Shown: piece by piece, positions 1 to 10,084 of the stretch | How positions within the stretch are numbered: the first letter of the stretch is position 1 | Layout of the letters: each line of letters opens with the position of its first letter | DNA from: Cyanobium sp. Morenito 9A2 | GTDB lineage: Bacteria; Cyanobacteriota; Cyanobacteriia; PCC-6307; Cyanobiaceae | Direction: 5' to 3' | Length of the DNA: 64,000 nt | Assembly: GCF_024345575.1 (NCBI RefSeq) | Contig: NZ_JAGQBJ010000008.1 | Span: 62,001 to 126,000, forward strand | Translations under genes and position numbers: made by a program | Notes under the pieces: model-generated | Databases searched by the model: none | What the model was told of the DNA's origin: nothing | Seen by the model: the letters and a program-made list of their open reading frames with translations, nothing else

Positions 1-258
<258 letters not shown>

Positions 259-333
259 AGATCCGTGCCCACTGCTGCCAGCGCCCCTGTGGCGCTGCTT
301 AGGTTCGCCGGACTCCGACGGACCCTCCCCTCG

Positions 334-501
334 ATGGCAGTCACCAAGGAAGACGGCGGCAAGCTCAACGCCTTCGCCAAGGAACCGCCCATGCAGCTGA
401 TCGAAGCGGGCAGTGGGCTCAGTCGCCCGTCGCTTCTGCTGGTGATCGGCGGCGGACTGCTGGTGGCGGTCCTGGTGGCGCTGGCCTTCATGGTGAGCTG
501 A
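334..501 (+). CDS. Small one-helix membrane protein, Ssl1498-like
   Basis: This is a 55-residue protein. I chose the ATG at 334 over an upstream in-frame GTG at 265, because the recognisable part starts there with [20 protein letters not shown]. That opening resembles the cyanobacterial Ssl1498 family of light-harvesting-like small proteins, as I remember the family. Residues about 31-53 form one hydrophobic helix ([19 protein letters not shown]). A single-helix thylakoid protein linked to photosystem assembly is the family expectation; nothing in the sequence proves it. It lies 75 bases after thiG on the same strand, so co-transcription is possible. Confidence 0.6.
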   Translation: MAVTKEDGGKLNAFAKEPPMQLIEAGSGLSRPSLLLVIGGGLLVAVLVALAFMVS

Positions 502-594
502 ACCCAGGGCAGGTTATGGGCCACACAGGATCCAGCGGAACGCCTGTAGTAGCTTCCCATCAGGGAGCAAGCGCTCGTTCTTGAGGTGTCAAGG

Positions 595-1791
595 GTGAAG
601 GTACTCGTACTTGGCGGCGACGGCTTTTGCGGCTGGCCCTGCGCGGTCAATCTTGCCGAGACCGGCCACGACGTGCTGATCGTCGACAACCTGAGCCGGC
701 GCAAGATCGACATCGACCTCGGGGTCGAATCGCTGACGCCGATCGCCACCATTCACGACCGTCTCAAGGCCTGGCGCGAGGTGGGCGGACGGCCGATCGA
801 CTTCGTTTCGATCGACATCGCCCGCAACTACGCCCGCCTGCTGGATCTGCTGCGCAACGAACGTCCCCAGGCGATCGTCCACTTCGCCGAGCAGCGGGCT
901 GCCCCGTACTCGATGAAGACGAGCACCACCAAGCGCTACACCGTCGACAACAACGTCAGCGGCACCAACAACCTGCTCTGCGCCATCGTCGAAAGCGGCA
1001 TCGAAACCCACATCGTCCACCTCGGAACGATGGGCGTCTACGGCTACGGCTCCCACCGGGGCGCCACCATTCCTGAGGGCTACCTCACCGTTGAAGTGCC
1101 CCAGCCCGATGGCAGCCGCTTCACCGAAAAGATCCTGCACCCCACCGATCCCGGCAGCGTTTATCACCTCACCAAGACGCTGGATCAGCTGCTCTTTTAT
1201 TACTACAACAAGAACGACGGTATCCGGGTCACCGATCTGCACCAGGGCATCGTCTGGGGCACCAACACCGAACTCACTGACCGCGATCCCCGGCTGGTCA
1301 ACCGTTTCGACTACGACGGCGACTACGGCACGGTGCTGAACCGCTTCCTGATTCAGGCGGCGATCGGTTATCCCCTCACCGTCCATGGCACCGGTGGCCA
1401 GACCCGCGCCTTCATCCACATCCGTGATTCGGTCAAGTGCGTTCAGCTGGCGATCGAAACGCCGCCCACGTCTGGTGAGAAGGTGCGGATCTTCAACCAG
1501 ATGACCGAAAGCCACCAGGTCAAGAATCTGGCCGAAAAAGTGGCCGCCCTGACGGGAGCCTCGATCAATTACCTGCCCAACCCCCGCAAGGAGGCAATCG
1601 AAAACGACCTTATCGTCGACAATCGCTGCCTGATCGATCTCGGCCTCAAGCCCACCACCCTCGATGGGGGCCTGCTCGCCGAAGTGGTGGATGTGGCCCG
1701 CCGCTGGGCCGACCGCTGCGACCGCTCGCGCATCCCCTGCGTTTCCGCCTGGACCAACTCCCAGGCCTCCGCCCTCAAGAGCCCGGTCTGA
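595..1791 (+). CDS. sqdB: UDP-sulfoquinovose synthase SqdB
   Basis: SqdB makes UDP-sulfoquinovose from UDP-glucose and sulfite, the head-group donor for the thylakoid sulfolipid SQDG. The 398-residue protein begins with the Rossmann motif [11 protein letters not shown], typical of SqdB rather than of generic epimerases. It has a YHLTK segment with the catalytic Tyr and Lys and the [10 protein letters not shown] loop. I prefer GTG 595 to GTG 586 because a GAGG at 584-587 sits 7 bases before 595 and would overlap the earlier start. sqdX follows 27 bases downstream, giving the two-gene sulfolipid operon known from cyanobacteria. Confidence 0.95.
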   Translation: MKVLVLGGDGFCGWPCAVNLAETGHDVLIVDNLSRRKIDIDLGVESLTPIATIHDRLKAWREVGGRPIDFVSIDIARNYARLLDLLRNERPQAIVHFAEQRAAPYSMKTSTTKRYTVDNNVSGTNNLLCAIVESGIETHIVHLGTMGVYGYGSHRGATIPEGYLTVEVPQPDGSRFTEKILHPTDPGSVYHLTKTLDQLLFYYYNKNDGIRVTDLHQGIVWGTNTELTDRDPRLVNRFDYDGDYGTVLNRFLIQAAIGYPLTVHGTGGQTRAFIHIRDSVKCVQLAIETPPTSGEKVRIFNQMTESHQVKNLAEKVAALTGASINYLPNPRKEAIENDLIVDNRCLIDLGLKPTTLDGGLLAEVVDVARRWADRCDRSRIPCVSAWTNSQASALKSPV

Positions 1792-1818
1792 TCCAGCCCA
1801 TCCCCTCGAGCGGCACCC

Positions 1819-2961
1819 TTGAAGATCGCGCTGTTCACTGAGACTTTCCTGCCGAAGGTCGATGGCATCGTCACCCGTCTGAGCAAGACGATCGAGCACC
1901 TGGTAGCCGCCGGCGACGAGGTGCTGGTCTTCTGCCCTGAGGGTGCGCCGGAGCACTACATGGGAGCGCAGGTGATCGGGGTGCCGGCGATCCCCCTGCC
2001 GCTGTATCCGGAACTGAAGCTCGCCCTGCCTCGGTTGGCGGTGGCCGGTGCCCTCGACGCCTTCAAGCCTGATCTGGTTCATGTTGTCAACCCTGCAGTG
2101 CTGGGTCTCGGCGGGATCTACATGGCCCGTACCCGCCAGTTGCCGCTGGTGGCCAGCTACCACACCCATCTGCCCAAGTACCTGGAGCACTACGGCATCG
2201 GCCTGCTGGAACCCGTGCTCTGGGAGCTGCTCAAGGCCGCCCACAACCAGGCCCAGTTGAACCTTTGCACGTCCTCAGCGATGGTGCAGGAGCTGAGCGC
2301 CCGTGGCATCCGCCACACCGCCCTGTGGCAACGGGGCGTCGACACCGAGCTGTTCCGGCCCGAGTTGCGCTCCAAGGCCATGCGCCAGCAGCTGCTCGGC
2401 CCCCACGACGACCGCAACGCCCTGTTGCTCTATGTCGGTCGTCTGTCGGCGGAGAAACAGATCGAGCGCATCCGGCCGGTGCTCGAGGCCCTGCCCGATG
2501 CTCGCCTGGCCTTGGTGGGCGACGGTCCTCACCGGGAGCAACTGGAAAAGGTGTTCGCCGGCAGTGCCACCCATTTCCTCGGCTACCTGGGGGGGGAGGA
2601 GTTAGCGACGGCCTACGCCAGCGCCGATGCCTTCCTTTTCCCCTCCAGCACCGAAACCCTGGGGCTGGTGCTGCTGGAGGCGATGGCGGCCGGCTGTCCG
2701 GTGGTGGGTGCCGCCCGCGGCGGTGTTCCCGACATCGTCAGCGACGGAATCAACGGTTGCCTCTATGACCCGGATGAGCCCGCCAGCCTCACCGCCGCCA
2801 CCCAGAGGCTGCTGGGCAACCGAGATCAAAGGGAAGCCTTGCGTCTGGCCGCCCGCAGCGAGGCCGAGCGCTGGGGCTGGGCCGGCGCCACCGCCCAGCT
2901 GCGCCGTTTCTACCAGCAACTGATCAACCGCCAACTGCCTCAATTGCAACTGGTGGCCTGA
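1819..2961 (+). CDS. sqdX: Sulfoquinovosyldiacylglycerol synthase SqdX
   Basis: A GT4 glycosyltransferase of 380 residues that moves sulfoquinovose from its UDP carrier to diacylglycerol, the last step of SQDG synthesis at the membrane. The N-terminal domain opens with KIALFTETFLPKVDGI, the donor-side domain has YVGRLSAEKQIE, and the C-terminal E-x7-E region reads STETLGLVLLEAMAAG. Start is TTG 1819; no ATG or GTG lies close enough to keep the first strand. It follows sqdB in the same direction. The stop codon abuts the end of the convergent PBP2 gene with no spacer. Confidence 0.93.
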   Translation: MKIALFTETFLPKVDGIVTRLSKTIEHLVAAGDEVLVFCPEGAPEHYMGAQVIGVPAIPLPLYPELKLALPRLAVAGALDAFKPDLVHVVNPAVLGLGGIYMARTRQLPLVASYHTHLPKYLEHYGIGLLEPVLWELLKAAHNQAQLNLCTSSAMVQELSARGIRHTALWQRGVDTELFRPELRSKAMRQQLLGPHDDRNALLLYVGRLSAEKQIERIRPVLEALPDARLALVGDGPHREQLEKVFAGSATHFLGYLGGEELATAYASADAFLFPSSTETLGLVLLEAMAAGCPVVGAARGGVPDIVSDGINGCLYDPDEPASLTAATQRLLGNRDQREALRLAARSEAERWGWAGATAQLRRFYQQLINRQLPQLQLVA

Positions 2962-4731
2962 TCACTTGCCGGGCGCGCGTCCGGAATTGTTGGGCGATTC
3001 CTTGAACCAGGTGGTCATCAGCGCCTTCACCATCGGAGCGGCCACCGTGCCCCCATAGCCGCCGGAGTTCTCCCCGAAGGCCACGATCACCAGGGTGGGC
3101 TTGCCAGCGGGGGCATAGCCACCGAACCAGGCGTGATCGGGCCGGGGGGGGTCTTCACCAGTGCCGGTCTTGCCGGCGACGGGTGGCAGGCTGGGGTCGT
3201 TGAGGATCGTGGCGGTGCCAGCGGTGACCACCAGGCGCAGGCCCTTGCGCAGGGCCCGCAGGGTCCCGGGCTTGAGACCAATCCACTGGCGCGGGTAGTC
3301 GGCCTCCAACAGATGGGGCGTCACAAGCCAACCGCCATTGGCCACAGCGGCGTACAAGCGAGCCATCTGGATCGGGGTGACCTGCAGGGCCCCCTGACCA
3401 ATGGCGGAAGTGATCGTGTCGACGGAGGTCCACTCTTCTCCAAGCACCTTCTTCTTCCAGGCCCGATCTCCCAACAGGCCTGGGGTCTCTTCTTCCGACA
3501 GTTCAATGCCGGTGAGACTGCCGTAGCCGAGGCGCCGGGCGGCCTTGAACAGCTCTGAATCCTTGACCCTCAGGCCCACCTTGTAGAAAAAGCTGTTACT
3601 ACTCACCGCCAAGGCCATCGGAAAACCGATCGCACCGAAGCTGCCGTGGTCCTTGTAGCAGAGGCCATCCCAACAGAACGAGCTGGTGGTGGGCACGGTG
3701 GAGTTCTCATCGAACAGCCCCGATTCGATGCCCGCGATTGTGGTGACGATCTTGAAGGTGCTGGCCGGAGGGAAACCCTGGAAGGCGCGGTTCAACATCG
3801 GCGCTTCCGGGCGGTTGAGGTCGTTCCACTGGGCGGTGCTTGGTCCCGCTGAGAAGATGTTCGGATCGAAGTTGGGTCGGCTGGCCATGGCACGGACCGC
3901 GCCGGTTTGGGGATCGAGGGCGACGATCGCCCCTTTGCGTACCCCATTGAGGGCGCGTTCAGCCGCCTGCTGCAGCTCCAGATCGAGGGTCAGGCGCAAG
4001 TCCTTGCCGGCGCGGGCCTCCTTGTCGCCCAACACCCGCTGCACCTGCCCGGCGGCGTTCACCTCCAACTGCTGGCCCCCCCACTCGCCCCGAAGATGCG
4101 ACTCGAACACGCGTTCGAGACCACTGCGGCCGATGCGGTCCTGCACCCGGTAGCCCTTGGGCTCAAGCCGCTGATACTCCTCCTCGGTGATACCGCTGGT
4201 GTAGCCCAGCACGTGGGCCCCGAGGCTGCCCTGGGGGTAGGCCCGGAGGTAATCCACATCCACCTCGGCGCCTTCGAGGTTGATCGCCTGCTCGCGAAAG
4301 CGCAGCACCTGCAAGGGCTTGAGCGGACCTGCCAGTTCGATGCGGTAGCCGTAACCGGAGCCGGCAGCGCGACGCTTCTGGTCGAGTTGGGCCGCAGACA
4401 GCCCCAGCAGCCGCGCCAGACGATTCCGCAGCTCCGGCCAGTCGGCGTCATTGACCAGGCGCGGATGCAGATAAAGGTTGTAAGTCAGGCGGCTGGTGGC
4501 CAACACCTGACCGTTGCGGTCGAGCAGCCTGCCACGCATGGGATGGCGCGGGACCAAGCGAATGCGGTTCTGATCCGCCAGCACCCGGTTATCGGCTCCG
4601 TGAATCAATTGAAGCCAGACCAGCCGCGCTCCCATCGCAGCGCACAGCAAGAGCACCAAGCCCAGCAGCACAGCCGGCTGCTGGCGCATGCCGGAGTGGC
4701 GCGTCGAAGGCGTTGCGAACCCCCCCGCCAT
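2962..4731 (-). CDS. mrdA: Penicillin-binding protein 2 (peptidoglycan transpeptidase)
   Basis: A class B PBP of 589 residues that cross-links peptidoglycan during side-wall elongation. A short cytoplasmic start is followed by one membrane anchor at about residues 19-40. The dimerisation/pedestal domain starts with RGRLLDRNG. The transpeptidase domain has the SxxK motif at S324 (STFK), SSN in the segment VSSNSFF, and KTGTGE near residue 520. The gene starts 2 bases after the stop of an upstream 120-residue protein, so the pair is probably co-transcribed. The name follows the elongation-type PBP2 family; a division-specific FtsI role is less likely from the N-terminal architecture. Confidence 0.92.
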   Translation of the reverse strand: MAGGFATPSTRHSGMRQQPAVLLGLVLLLCAAMGARLVWLQLIHGADNRVLADQNRIRLVPRHPMRGRLLDRNGQVLATSRLTYNLYLHPRLVNDADWPELRNRLARLLGLSAAQLDQKRRAAGSGYGYRIELAGPLKPLQVLRFREQAINLEGAEVDVDYLRAYPQGSLGAHVLGYTSGITEEEYQRLEPKGYRVQDRIGRSGLERVFESHLRGEWGGQQLEVNAAGQVQRVLGDKEARAGKDLRLTLDLELQQAAERALNGVRKGAIVALDPQTGAVRAMASRPNFDPNIFSAGPSTAQWNDLNRPEAPMLNRAFQGFPPASTFKIVTTIAGIESGLFDENSTVPTTSSFCWDGLCYKDHGSFGAIGFPMALAVSSNSFFYKVGLRVKDSELFKAARRLGYGSLTGIELSEEETPGLLGDRAWKKKVLGEEWTSVDTITSAIGQGALQVTPIQMARLYAAVANGGWLVTPHLLEADYPRQWIGLKPGTLRALRKGLRLVVTAGTATILNDPSLPPVAGKTGTGEDPPRPDHAWFGGYAPAGKPTLVIVAFGENSGGYGGTVAAPMVKALMTTWFKESPNNSGRAPGK

Positions 4732-4733
4732 GG

Positions 4734-5096
4734 TCAGTTCCCGGCGTCCAGCCTGTGCTCCAACAGGTCCAGATGCTCGGTGATGCGCCCAAGCACCCGT
4801 TGGAGCTCCTCGGTGTCGGGGGATCCGGGGGGCCTCTCATTCGGCACATCGCGCACGGTGACCTTCAGCACCGGATTGCCCAAGCCAGGCTGCAGTCGAT
4901 CCAGGCGTTCACGCACCTGACGGGCGGCGGTATCCCCCTCCTGCTTGAGCTGATTGAGGGGGTCCGCGGAGGCGGTGAAAGCCTCGATCACATCACGGGG
5001 CCCGCCCTGGCGTGCCCGCTCCACCACGGCCATCCCCACGGGCAAGAGCTCCTGCATCAGCGCAAGCCGCAGGGCATCAAAGGGATCGCTGGCCAT
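4734..5096 (-). CDS. Unrecognised small protein upstream of PBP2
   Basis: I do not recognise a family with certainty. It has 120 residues, is soluble and helix-rich, with no signal peptide or membrane segment. The C-terminal third (TEELQRVLGRITEHLDLLEHRLD) has coiled-coil-like heptads. The start ATG and the 2-base gap to the PBP2 gene argue that it is a real, translationally coupled gene. The sequence around its start (ALRLALMQELLPVGMAVVERARQGG) looks like proteins I have seen in picocyanobacterial genomes only as conserved hypotheticals. A role in cell-wall synthesis would be a guess from position. Confidence 0.75.
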   Translation of the reverse strand: MASDPFDALRLALMQELLPVGMAVVERARQGGPRDVIEAFTASADPLNQLKQEGDTAARQVRERLDRLQPGLGNPVLKVTVRDVPNERPPGSPDTEELQRVLGRITEHLDLLEHRLDAGN

Positions 5097-5141
5097 GATG
5101 CCGAGATCGGTCAGAAAGATCCAGTCTGCCGCCGAATCGGC

Positions 5142-5750
5142 TCAGGACGTGCGCTGGATACCCGGCTGCACGATCTTGGTCCGGCAGAACTCCTGCGCGC
5201 CCAACCACCAGCCCCCGACGCCGATGATCACCAGCAGCGCTGTGAACGGCAGCAGGGCCTGGCGGGTGGTGTCCAGGGCGACCCATTCCCCCCAGCCCCG
5301 GAACAGTCGGTCCCGATCGAAGCGGCGCCGCTCCTGATTCAGCTGCTGCTGGCGGCGGCGCAGGGATTTCTGGACCCAGCGCTCAAAGGCCTTTTTCTTG
5401 GTGACAGCCATTTTGCGCTCCACCTCCAGCAGGTGGCCGGCACTGAGTTCGGGATTGAAGGTGCTGATCAGCTCCAGTGACTTGAGGAACATCTCCACGG
5501 CGCCATCCTTGATCTGGCGCTCGGACTCTTCCAGGTCCTCCCAAAGGAGTTCGGGATAGAAGCGCAGCCTGTTGGCCTCGATCTGCTCCTCCCCCAGCTG
5601 GCCAGGCTCCCTGAGCCAACGGTCCGTGTTGGCGTCGAAACGGCGCCAGTAAAGGAAGGGATTGAGGTAGATGGTCTTGCCGGCCAGCTGGATGCTGTCC
5701 TGCTGGAGTCGGCGCTGCAGTTGGACATCCAACTGAGGGGCGGCAGTCAC
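5142..5750 (-). CDS. Unrecognised membrane-anchored protein
   Basis: This 202-residue protein starts at GTG 5750. Residues 1-130 are charged and helical (WRRFDANTDRWLREPGQLG, then a long basic coiled-coil-like stretch with QKSLRRRQQQ and QERRRFDRDR). One membrane helix follows at about 165-185 (ALLPFTALLVIIGVGGWWLG), and a short tail has a Cys. The layout is a cytoplasmic helical domain anchored by one C-terminal helix. It sits between guaA and the 120-residue gene on the same strand. No enzyme motif is visible; I take it as a conserved cyanobacterial protein of unknown function. Confidence 0.75.
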   Translation of the reverse strand: MTAAPQLDVQLQRRLQQDSIQLAGKTIYLNPFLYWRRFDANTDRWLREPGQLGEEQIEANRLRFYPELLWEDLEESERQIKDGAVEMFLKSLELISTFNPELSAGHLLEVERKMAVTKKKAFERWVQKSLRRRQQQLNQERRRFDRDRLFRGWGEWVALDTTRQALLPFTALLVIIGVGGWWLGAQEFCRTKIVQPGIQRTS

Positions 5751-5823
5751 AGGTCCATGGCCGGGCGCCGATCGTATCGAAGGCCCGCCGGGCCCACCAG
5801 CCCCAAGGGGCTCACGTGATCCC

Positions 5824-7422
5824 TCATTCCCACTCGATCGTGCCCGGCGGTTTGCTGGTGATGTCCAACACCACCCGGTTCACCCCCTTCACCTCATTGA
5901 CGATGCGGTTGGAGATCGTCTCCAGCAGGTCATAGGGCAAACGCGACCAATCGGCGGTCATGCCGTCTTCTGAGGAGACGCAACGCACCACGATCGGAAA
6001 GGCATAGGTGCGCTTGTCGCCCATCACCCCGACGCTGCGCACCGGCAGCAACACGGCGAAGGCCTGCCAGATCTCGTTGTAGAGGCCCGCCTCCCTGACC
6101 TCTTCACGCACGATCAGATCGGCGTCGCGCAGGATGTTGAGCTTCTCCGCGCTCACCTCACCGAGGATGCGGATCGCCAGCCCCGGACCGGGGAAGGGGT
6201 GGCGCCCGACGATCTCCTGGGGCAGTCCGAGGCTGCGGCCCACCTTGCGCACCTCATCCTTGAACAGGCGCCTCAGGGGCTCCACGAGCTTGAACTGCAG
6301 GTCCTTGGGGAGACCCCCTACGTTGTGGTGGCTCTTGATCTTCACCGCCACGCGCTCGCCGGTCTTGGGATCGATGTTGGTGCCGGCGGACTCGATCACA
6401 TCGGGGTAAAGGGTGCCCTGGGCCAGATAGTCGAAGGGCCCGAGACGCTTGCTCTCCTCCTCGAACACCCGGATGAACTCGGTGCCGATGATCTTGCGCT
6501 TCTCCTCTGGGTCGGTAATACCAGCGAGCTTGCCAATGAAGCGCTCACGGGCATGGATGTACTCCACATTAATGTGGAAACGCTTATCAAAGAACTCCAC
6601 CAGGAACTCGGGCTCACCTTTGCGCATGAAGCCTTGGTCAATGAACATGCACGTCAGCTGATCACCGATCGCCTGGTGGAGCAAAAAAGCCAGGGTGGAG
6701 GAATCCACGCCGCCCGAAAGTGCCAGCAACACACGCTTGTCACCCACCTGCGCGCGCACGGAGGCCACCGCTTCATCAATGAACGCGCTCGTCGTCCAGT
6801 CGGGTTCGCAACCGCAGATGTGATAGACAAAATTGCGAATCAAGGCCATGCCAAAGCTGGAGTGCACCACCTCCGGGTGGAACTGCACCCCGTAGAGCCG
6901 GCGGCTGTGGTCGGCGACCGCAGCCTCGGGCGTGTTCTCGGTGCGGGCCAGACGCTCGAAGCCCTCCGGCAACCGCTGAACCGAATCCCCATGGCTCATC
7001 CACATCGTCGAGCCGCTCTCGACATTGGTGAGTAAATCGGTGGGGTCATCCACCACCAGCGGCGCTTTGCCGTACTCGCCGCGGCCGGCCGCCTCCACCA
7101 AGCCCCCCAGCTGCTGAACCATCAGCTGCATGCCGTAACAGACCCCCAGCACCGGGATCCCCAGTTCCCAGATCGCCGGATCGCACACCGGAGCGTCCTC
7201 GGCATAGACCGAGCTCGGCCCGCCGCTGAGGATGATTCCCTTCGGCGCCATCGCCCTGAGTTCCTCGGCCGTGGTGCTGTAGCCCAGCACGAGGGAGTAC
7301 ACCTCCGTTTCGCGCACCCGACGGGCGATCAGCTCCGAGTACTGGGAGCCGAAATCGAGGATGACAATGGCGGCGGGGCGCTGACCCTCCAGCGGCGCGT
7401 CGGGAGGCTGGGACTGGGACAT
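5824..7422 (-). CDS. guaA: GMP synthase (glutamine-hydrolysing)
   Basis: GuaA converts XMP to GMP with ATP and glutamine. The class I glutamine amidotransferase domain comes first: [12 protein letters not shown], nucleophile Cys95 in GVCYGMQL, and HPEVVHS near its end. The ATP-pyrophosphatase domain follows with the P-loop-like [11 protein letters not shown], then the dimerisation domain ending in KPPGTIEWE, the standard C-terminus. I chose ATG 7422 (532 residues) because the longer reading upstream adds a Pro/Arg-rich stretch foreign to the family. cbiD lies 49 bases upstream on the same strand. Confidence 0.96.
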   Translation of the reverse strand: MSQSQPPDAPLEGQRPAAIVILDFGSQYSELIARRVRETEVYSLVLGYSTTAEELRAMAPKGIILSGGPSSVYAEDAPVCDPAIWELGIPVLGVCYGMQLMVQQLGGLVEAAGRGEYGKAPLVVDDPTDLLTNVESGSTMWMSHGDSVQRLPEGFERLARTENTPEAAVADHSRRLYGVQFHPEVVHSSFGMALIRNFVYHICGCEPDWTTSAFIDEAVASVRAQVGDKRVLLALSGGVDSSTLAFLLHQAIGDQLTCMFIDQGFMRKGEPEFLVEFFDKRFHINVEYIHARERFIGKLAGITDPEEKRKIIGTEFIRVFEEESKRLGPFDYLAQGTLYPDVIESAGTNIDPKTGERVAVKIKSHHNVGGLPKDLQFKLVEPLRRLFKDEVRKVGRSLGLPQEIVGRHPFPGPGLAIRILGEVSAEKLNILRDADLIVREEVREAGLYNEIWQAFAVLLPVRSVGVMGDKRTYAFPIVVRCVSSEDGMTADWSRLPYDLLETISNRIVNEVKGVNRVVLDITSKPPGTIEWE

Positions 7423-7471
7423 ACGGCCGTTCACGGGGCCACCGTGCGGCGGCCACTTGGGTGGGGTCAAC

Positions 7472-8602
7472 CTAGGGCGCGAACTCTGGCGGCCCCAGGG
7501 GGCTGAACGCCTCCCAGAGCTGGGCTCCCCGGGGGCCAAGGGCGCTGATGCGCCGCCGGCGATCGAACAACACAGCTCCGATCAACAGCTCCAGGGCACC
7601 ATAGCGGGCGAGGTAGGCGGCGCTGCGCTGCTCGATGGCTTCAGCCATCCGCTGACGCAGGCGATCGGCCAGGGCGGGATCGTCGTCGGCCAGCATGGCC
7701 AGGGCCGCCTCCACGGTGGGGGCACCATGGAGCAGGCGCAGCGCCTTCCCCTGCAGCCCCTCCAGGGCCGCCAAGCTCGTTAGCACTTCAGCGCGGCCAT
7801 CCGCCAGGTGGTGATGGGTGTGAAAGATGCCGCCGGCCAGCTTGATCAGCTTGCCGTGGTAGCCGAACAGCAGCAGCCGCTTCACTCCCCCCTGGGCCGC
7901 AGCCACCAGCAGCGGACCGACCCAGTTGCCGGCCTTGAGCAACAGCGGCGCCGGCAGACCGAGGCGCGGGGCCAGATCAAGGCCGTTCTCTCCGATCACC
8001 AGCACCAGATCACCGCAAAAGTCGCTCTGGCGCGTTCGGGCCTCCAACTCCCGTAGGGAACGCTGGAGCTGATCGGGGTCGGCGCTGCGCTGCACCTCCG
8101 CCTGGGTGCCGATCAGGGCCAGGCCCTCCACCACCCCGAAGGCGGCATTGCTGGTGCGCTCGGCCAGGGCCCGACCGCTGGGAAAGACGATGCGCAGGCT
8201 GAGGCCCTGGTCCGAAGTCACCAGCGGCAGCAGGTTGACCTCCAGGAGCCTGCGGGCATAGGTGGACAGGCACAACTCCCGGCTCTGGGCATGGACCCCC
8301 AGGCCTTCACCGGCCTCCAGCTGCAACCCGTCGCTACCGGGTTCGCGCCAGCTGGCCAGCACCCAGATCACCAGACCGCGGGTGAGGTCGAGACCGTCAC
8401 CAGGGTCACAACGGGCCACCGCGAGGGCACCGGCTGGGCCAAGGGGTGCGGCCGCCACCACCGGCACTGAACGGACACCGGCAGGCTCCAGCAACTCAAG
8501 GGGCTGCTCGGCAGTGAAGGGCTCGCCCCGCAGGGCCCCCACGGCGGCCCGGGCCGCGGCAGCCACCCAGACCGGGAGCGTCCATCCACCAGGAGAACTC
8601 AT
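7472..8602 (-). CDS. cbiD: Cobalt-precorrin-5B (C1)-methyltransferase CbiD
   Basis: CbiD methylates C-1 of cobalt-precorrin-5B in the anaerobic (early cobalt) route to the corrin ring, used here presumably for pseudocobalamin. Family features are the N-terminal [17 protein letters not shown], the central [23 protein letters not shown], and [19 protein letters not shown]. The ATG at 8602 gives 376 residues and has an AGGAG about 8 bases upstream, which decides against the in-frame ATG at 8629. The gene is divergent from the aminotransferase at 8661, with 58 bases between the two starts. Confidence 0.92.
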   Translation of the reverse strand: MSSPGGWTLPVWVAAAARAAVGALRGEPFTAEQPLELLEPAGVRSVPVVAAAPLGPAGALAVARCDPGDGLDLTRGLVIWVLASWREPGSDGLQLEAGEGLGVHAQSRELCLSTYARRLLEVNLLPLVTSDQGLSLRIVFPSGRALAERTSNAAFGVVEGLALIGTQAEVQRSADPDQLQRSLRELEARTRQSDFCGDLVLVIGENGLDLAPRLGLPAPLLLKAGNWVGPLLVAAAQGGVKRLLLFGYHGKLIKLAGGIFHTHHHLADGRAEVLTSLAALEGLQGKALRLLHGAPTVEAALAMLADDDPALADRLRQRMAEAIEQRSAAYLARYGALELLIGAVLFDRRRRISALGPRGAQLWEAFSPLGPPEFAP

Positions 8603-8660
8603 AACCGTCTCCTTTTTAAGATCGGCCATTGCGCCGCCGCGCGCCCGCGCCCACCCCCCC

Positions 8661-9812
8661 ATGCAGGACAAGCTCACCCTGATGATCCCCGGCCCGACGC
8701 CGGTGCCGGAAACCGTCCTGCTGGCGATGGGCCGCCATCCGATCGGCCACCGCAGCGCCGACTTCCAGGCGATCGTCAAGCGCACCACGGCGCAGCTGAA
8801 GTGGCTCCATCAGACAAGTTCCGAAGTGCTGGTGCTGGCGGGCAGCGGCACCGCCGCCATGGAGGCCGGGATCATCAATGTGCTCAGCAAGGGCGATCGG
8901 GTGCTCTGTGGCGACAACGGCAAGTTCGGCGAGCGCTGGGTGAAGCTGGCCAGGGCTTACGGCCTGGATGTAGAGGTGATCAAGGCCGAGTGGGGCCAGC
9001 CCCTGGATCCTGAGGCCTTCCGCGTCGCCCTGGAAGCGGACACCGAAAAACGCTTCCGGGCGGTGATCCTGACCCACTCGGAAACCTCCACGGGGGTGAT
9101 CAACGACCTGGAAACCATTGCCCGTCATGTGAGGGCCCACGGCCAGGCCCTCAGCATCGCCGATTGCGTCACCAGCCTGGGGGCCACCAACGTGCCCGTC
9201 GATGCCTGGGGCCTGGATGTGGTGGGCTCCGGCTCCCAGAAGGGCTACATGATGCCCCCCGGCCTGGCCTTCGTGGCCATGGGCCCCCGGGCCTGGGAGG
9301 CCCACGAACGCTCGGACCTGCCGAAGTTCTACCTGGATCTGGGCAAATACAGAAAATCAGCCGCCGCCGACAGCAACCCGTTCACCCCGGCCGTGAACCT
9401 CTATTTCGCCCTGCAGGCCTCCCTGGAGATCATGCAAGCCGAAGGCATTGAGGCAATTTACGCCCGCCACGAACGGCATCGCCGGGCCACCACGGCGGCC
9501 ATGAAGGCGATCGGCCTGCCTCTCTATGCCGCCGCAGGTCACGGCAGCCCGGCGATCACTGCCGTGGCCACCGAGGGCCTCGATGCCGAGGTGCTCCGTA
9601 AGAAGGTGAAGGACCGCTACGACATCCTGCTGGCCGGCGGCCAGGACCATCTCAAGGGCAAGGTGTTTCGCATCGGCCACCTGGGCTTCGTCTGTGACCG
9701 CGACGTGCTCACCGCCGTCGCGGCGATCGAAGCCAGCCTGCAGGAGCTGGGCGCTTCGGTGAACCCCATGGGCGTGGGCGTGGCCGCCGCTGCGGCCGAG
9801 TTCGCCCTCTGA
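8661..9812 (+). CDS. Class V aminotransferase, serine/alanine-glyoxylate type
   Basis: A PLP enzyme of 384 residues. It opens with the family signature LMIPGPTPVPETVL and has GSGTAAMEA for cofactor phosphate binding and THSETSTG. The PLP lysine is K194 in GSGSQKGYMMPPG. Cyanobacterial members are annotated as serine-glyoxylate or alanine-glyoxylate aminotransferase and, in older entries, as the 42 kDa subunit of soluble hydrogenase. The sequence supports aminotransfer in glyoxylate or photorespiratory metabolism, not a hydrogenase. The last 20 residues are Ala-rich and probably not structured. Exact substrate pair is not decided by sequence. Confidence 0.88.
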   Translation: MQDKLTLMIPGPTPVPETVLLAMGRHPIGHRSADFQAIVKRTTAQLKWLHQTSSEVLVLAGSGTAAMEAGIINVLSKGDRVLCGDNGKFGERWVKLARAYGLDVEVIKAEWGQPLDPEAFRVALEADTEKRFRAVILTHSETSTGVINDLETIARHVRAHGQALSIADCVTSLGATNVPVDAWGLDVVGSGSQKGYMMPPGLAFVAMGPRAWEAHERSDLPKFYLDLGKYRKSAAADSNPFTPAVNLYFALQASLEIMQAEGIEAIYARHERHRRATTAAMKAIGLPLYAAAGHGSPAITAVATEGLDAEVLRKKVKDRYDILLAGGQDHLKGKVFRIGHLGFVCDRDVLTAVAAIEASLQELGASVNPMGVGVAAAAAEFAL

Positions 9813-9872
9813 GCCCAGAAGACTGGCAGGGGCTCCGTTATCGGGCCGGGCCCTTTGCTAACCTAACTGGGT

Positions 9873-9944
9873 GCGGGTGTAATTCAGTGGTAGAATGTCA
9901 GCTTCCCAAGCTGAACGTCGCCGGTTCGAGTCCGGTCACCCGCT
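9873..9944 (+). tRNA. tRNA-Gly (anticodon CCC)
   Basis: A complete cloverleaf can be drawn by eye. The acceptor stem is GCGGGTG (9873-9879) with CACCCGC (9937-9943). The D arm contains AGTGGTAGA. The anticodon stem is TCAGC/GCTGA around loop TTCCCAA, so the anticodon at 9905-9907 is CCC, reading GGG. The T arm is GCCGG-TTCGAGT-CCGGT with one G-T pair. The discriminator base is T and CCA is not encoded. GGG-reading tRNA-Gly(CCC) fits a GC-rich genome. Confidence 0.96.
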
Positions 9945-9952
9945 TGTAAACT

Positions 9953-10015
9953 TTTGAAATAGCTCTTCATCGCGGTATTCCAACCCATTGGAATGACTTA
10001 TGAAGCAGTTTCAAA
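9953..10015. other. AT-rich nested inverted repeat after tRNA-Gly
   Basis: Three nested complementary arms share one axis: TTTGAAA (9953-9959) with TTTCAAA (10009-10015), CTTCAT (9965-9970) with ATGAAG (10000-10005), and ATTCCAA (9977-9983) with TTGGAAT (9988-9994) around a CCCA loop. That is 20 base pairs in 63 bases, interrupted by unpaired bases on both sides. It begins 8 bases after the tRNA and lies in sequence of about 40 percent GC (24 of 60 bases in 9961-10020). It could be a terminator or processing signal for the tRNA transcript, an independent small RNA, or a miniature repeat. T-rich sequence follows on the plus strand but there is no clean U-tract. Confidence 0.5.
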
Positions 10016-10084
10016 TTCATTTGATTGTGTTGCTTGCCCCACGACCCTCCTCGCCGAGGCCTGGGACACATTCTTGGGCAGAAC

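Noticed and set aside
3907-4920. A 337-residue plus-strand frame opposite PBP2
   Set aside because: Antisense to a clearly coding PBP2 gene with intact SxxK, SxN and KTG motifs; the frame crosses two real genes and has no recognisable fold.
5799-5812. AGCCCC-AA-GGGGCT palindrome after guaA
   Set aside because: The loop is too short (2 bases) and no T-run follows on the minus strand, so I do not call it a terminator.
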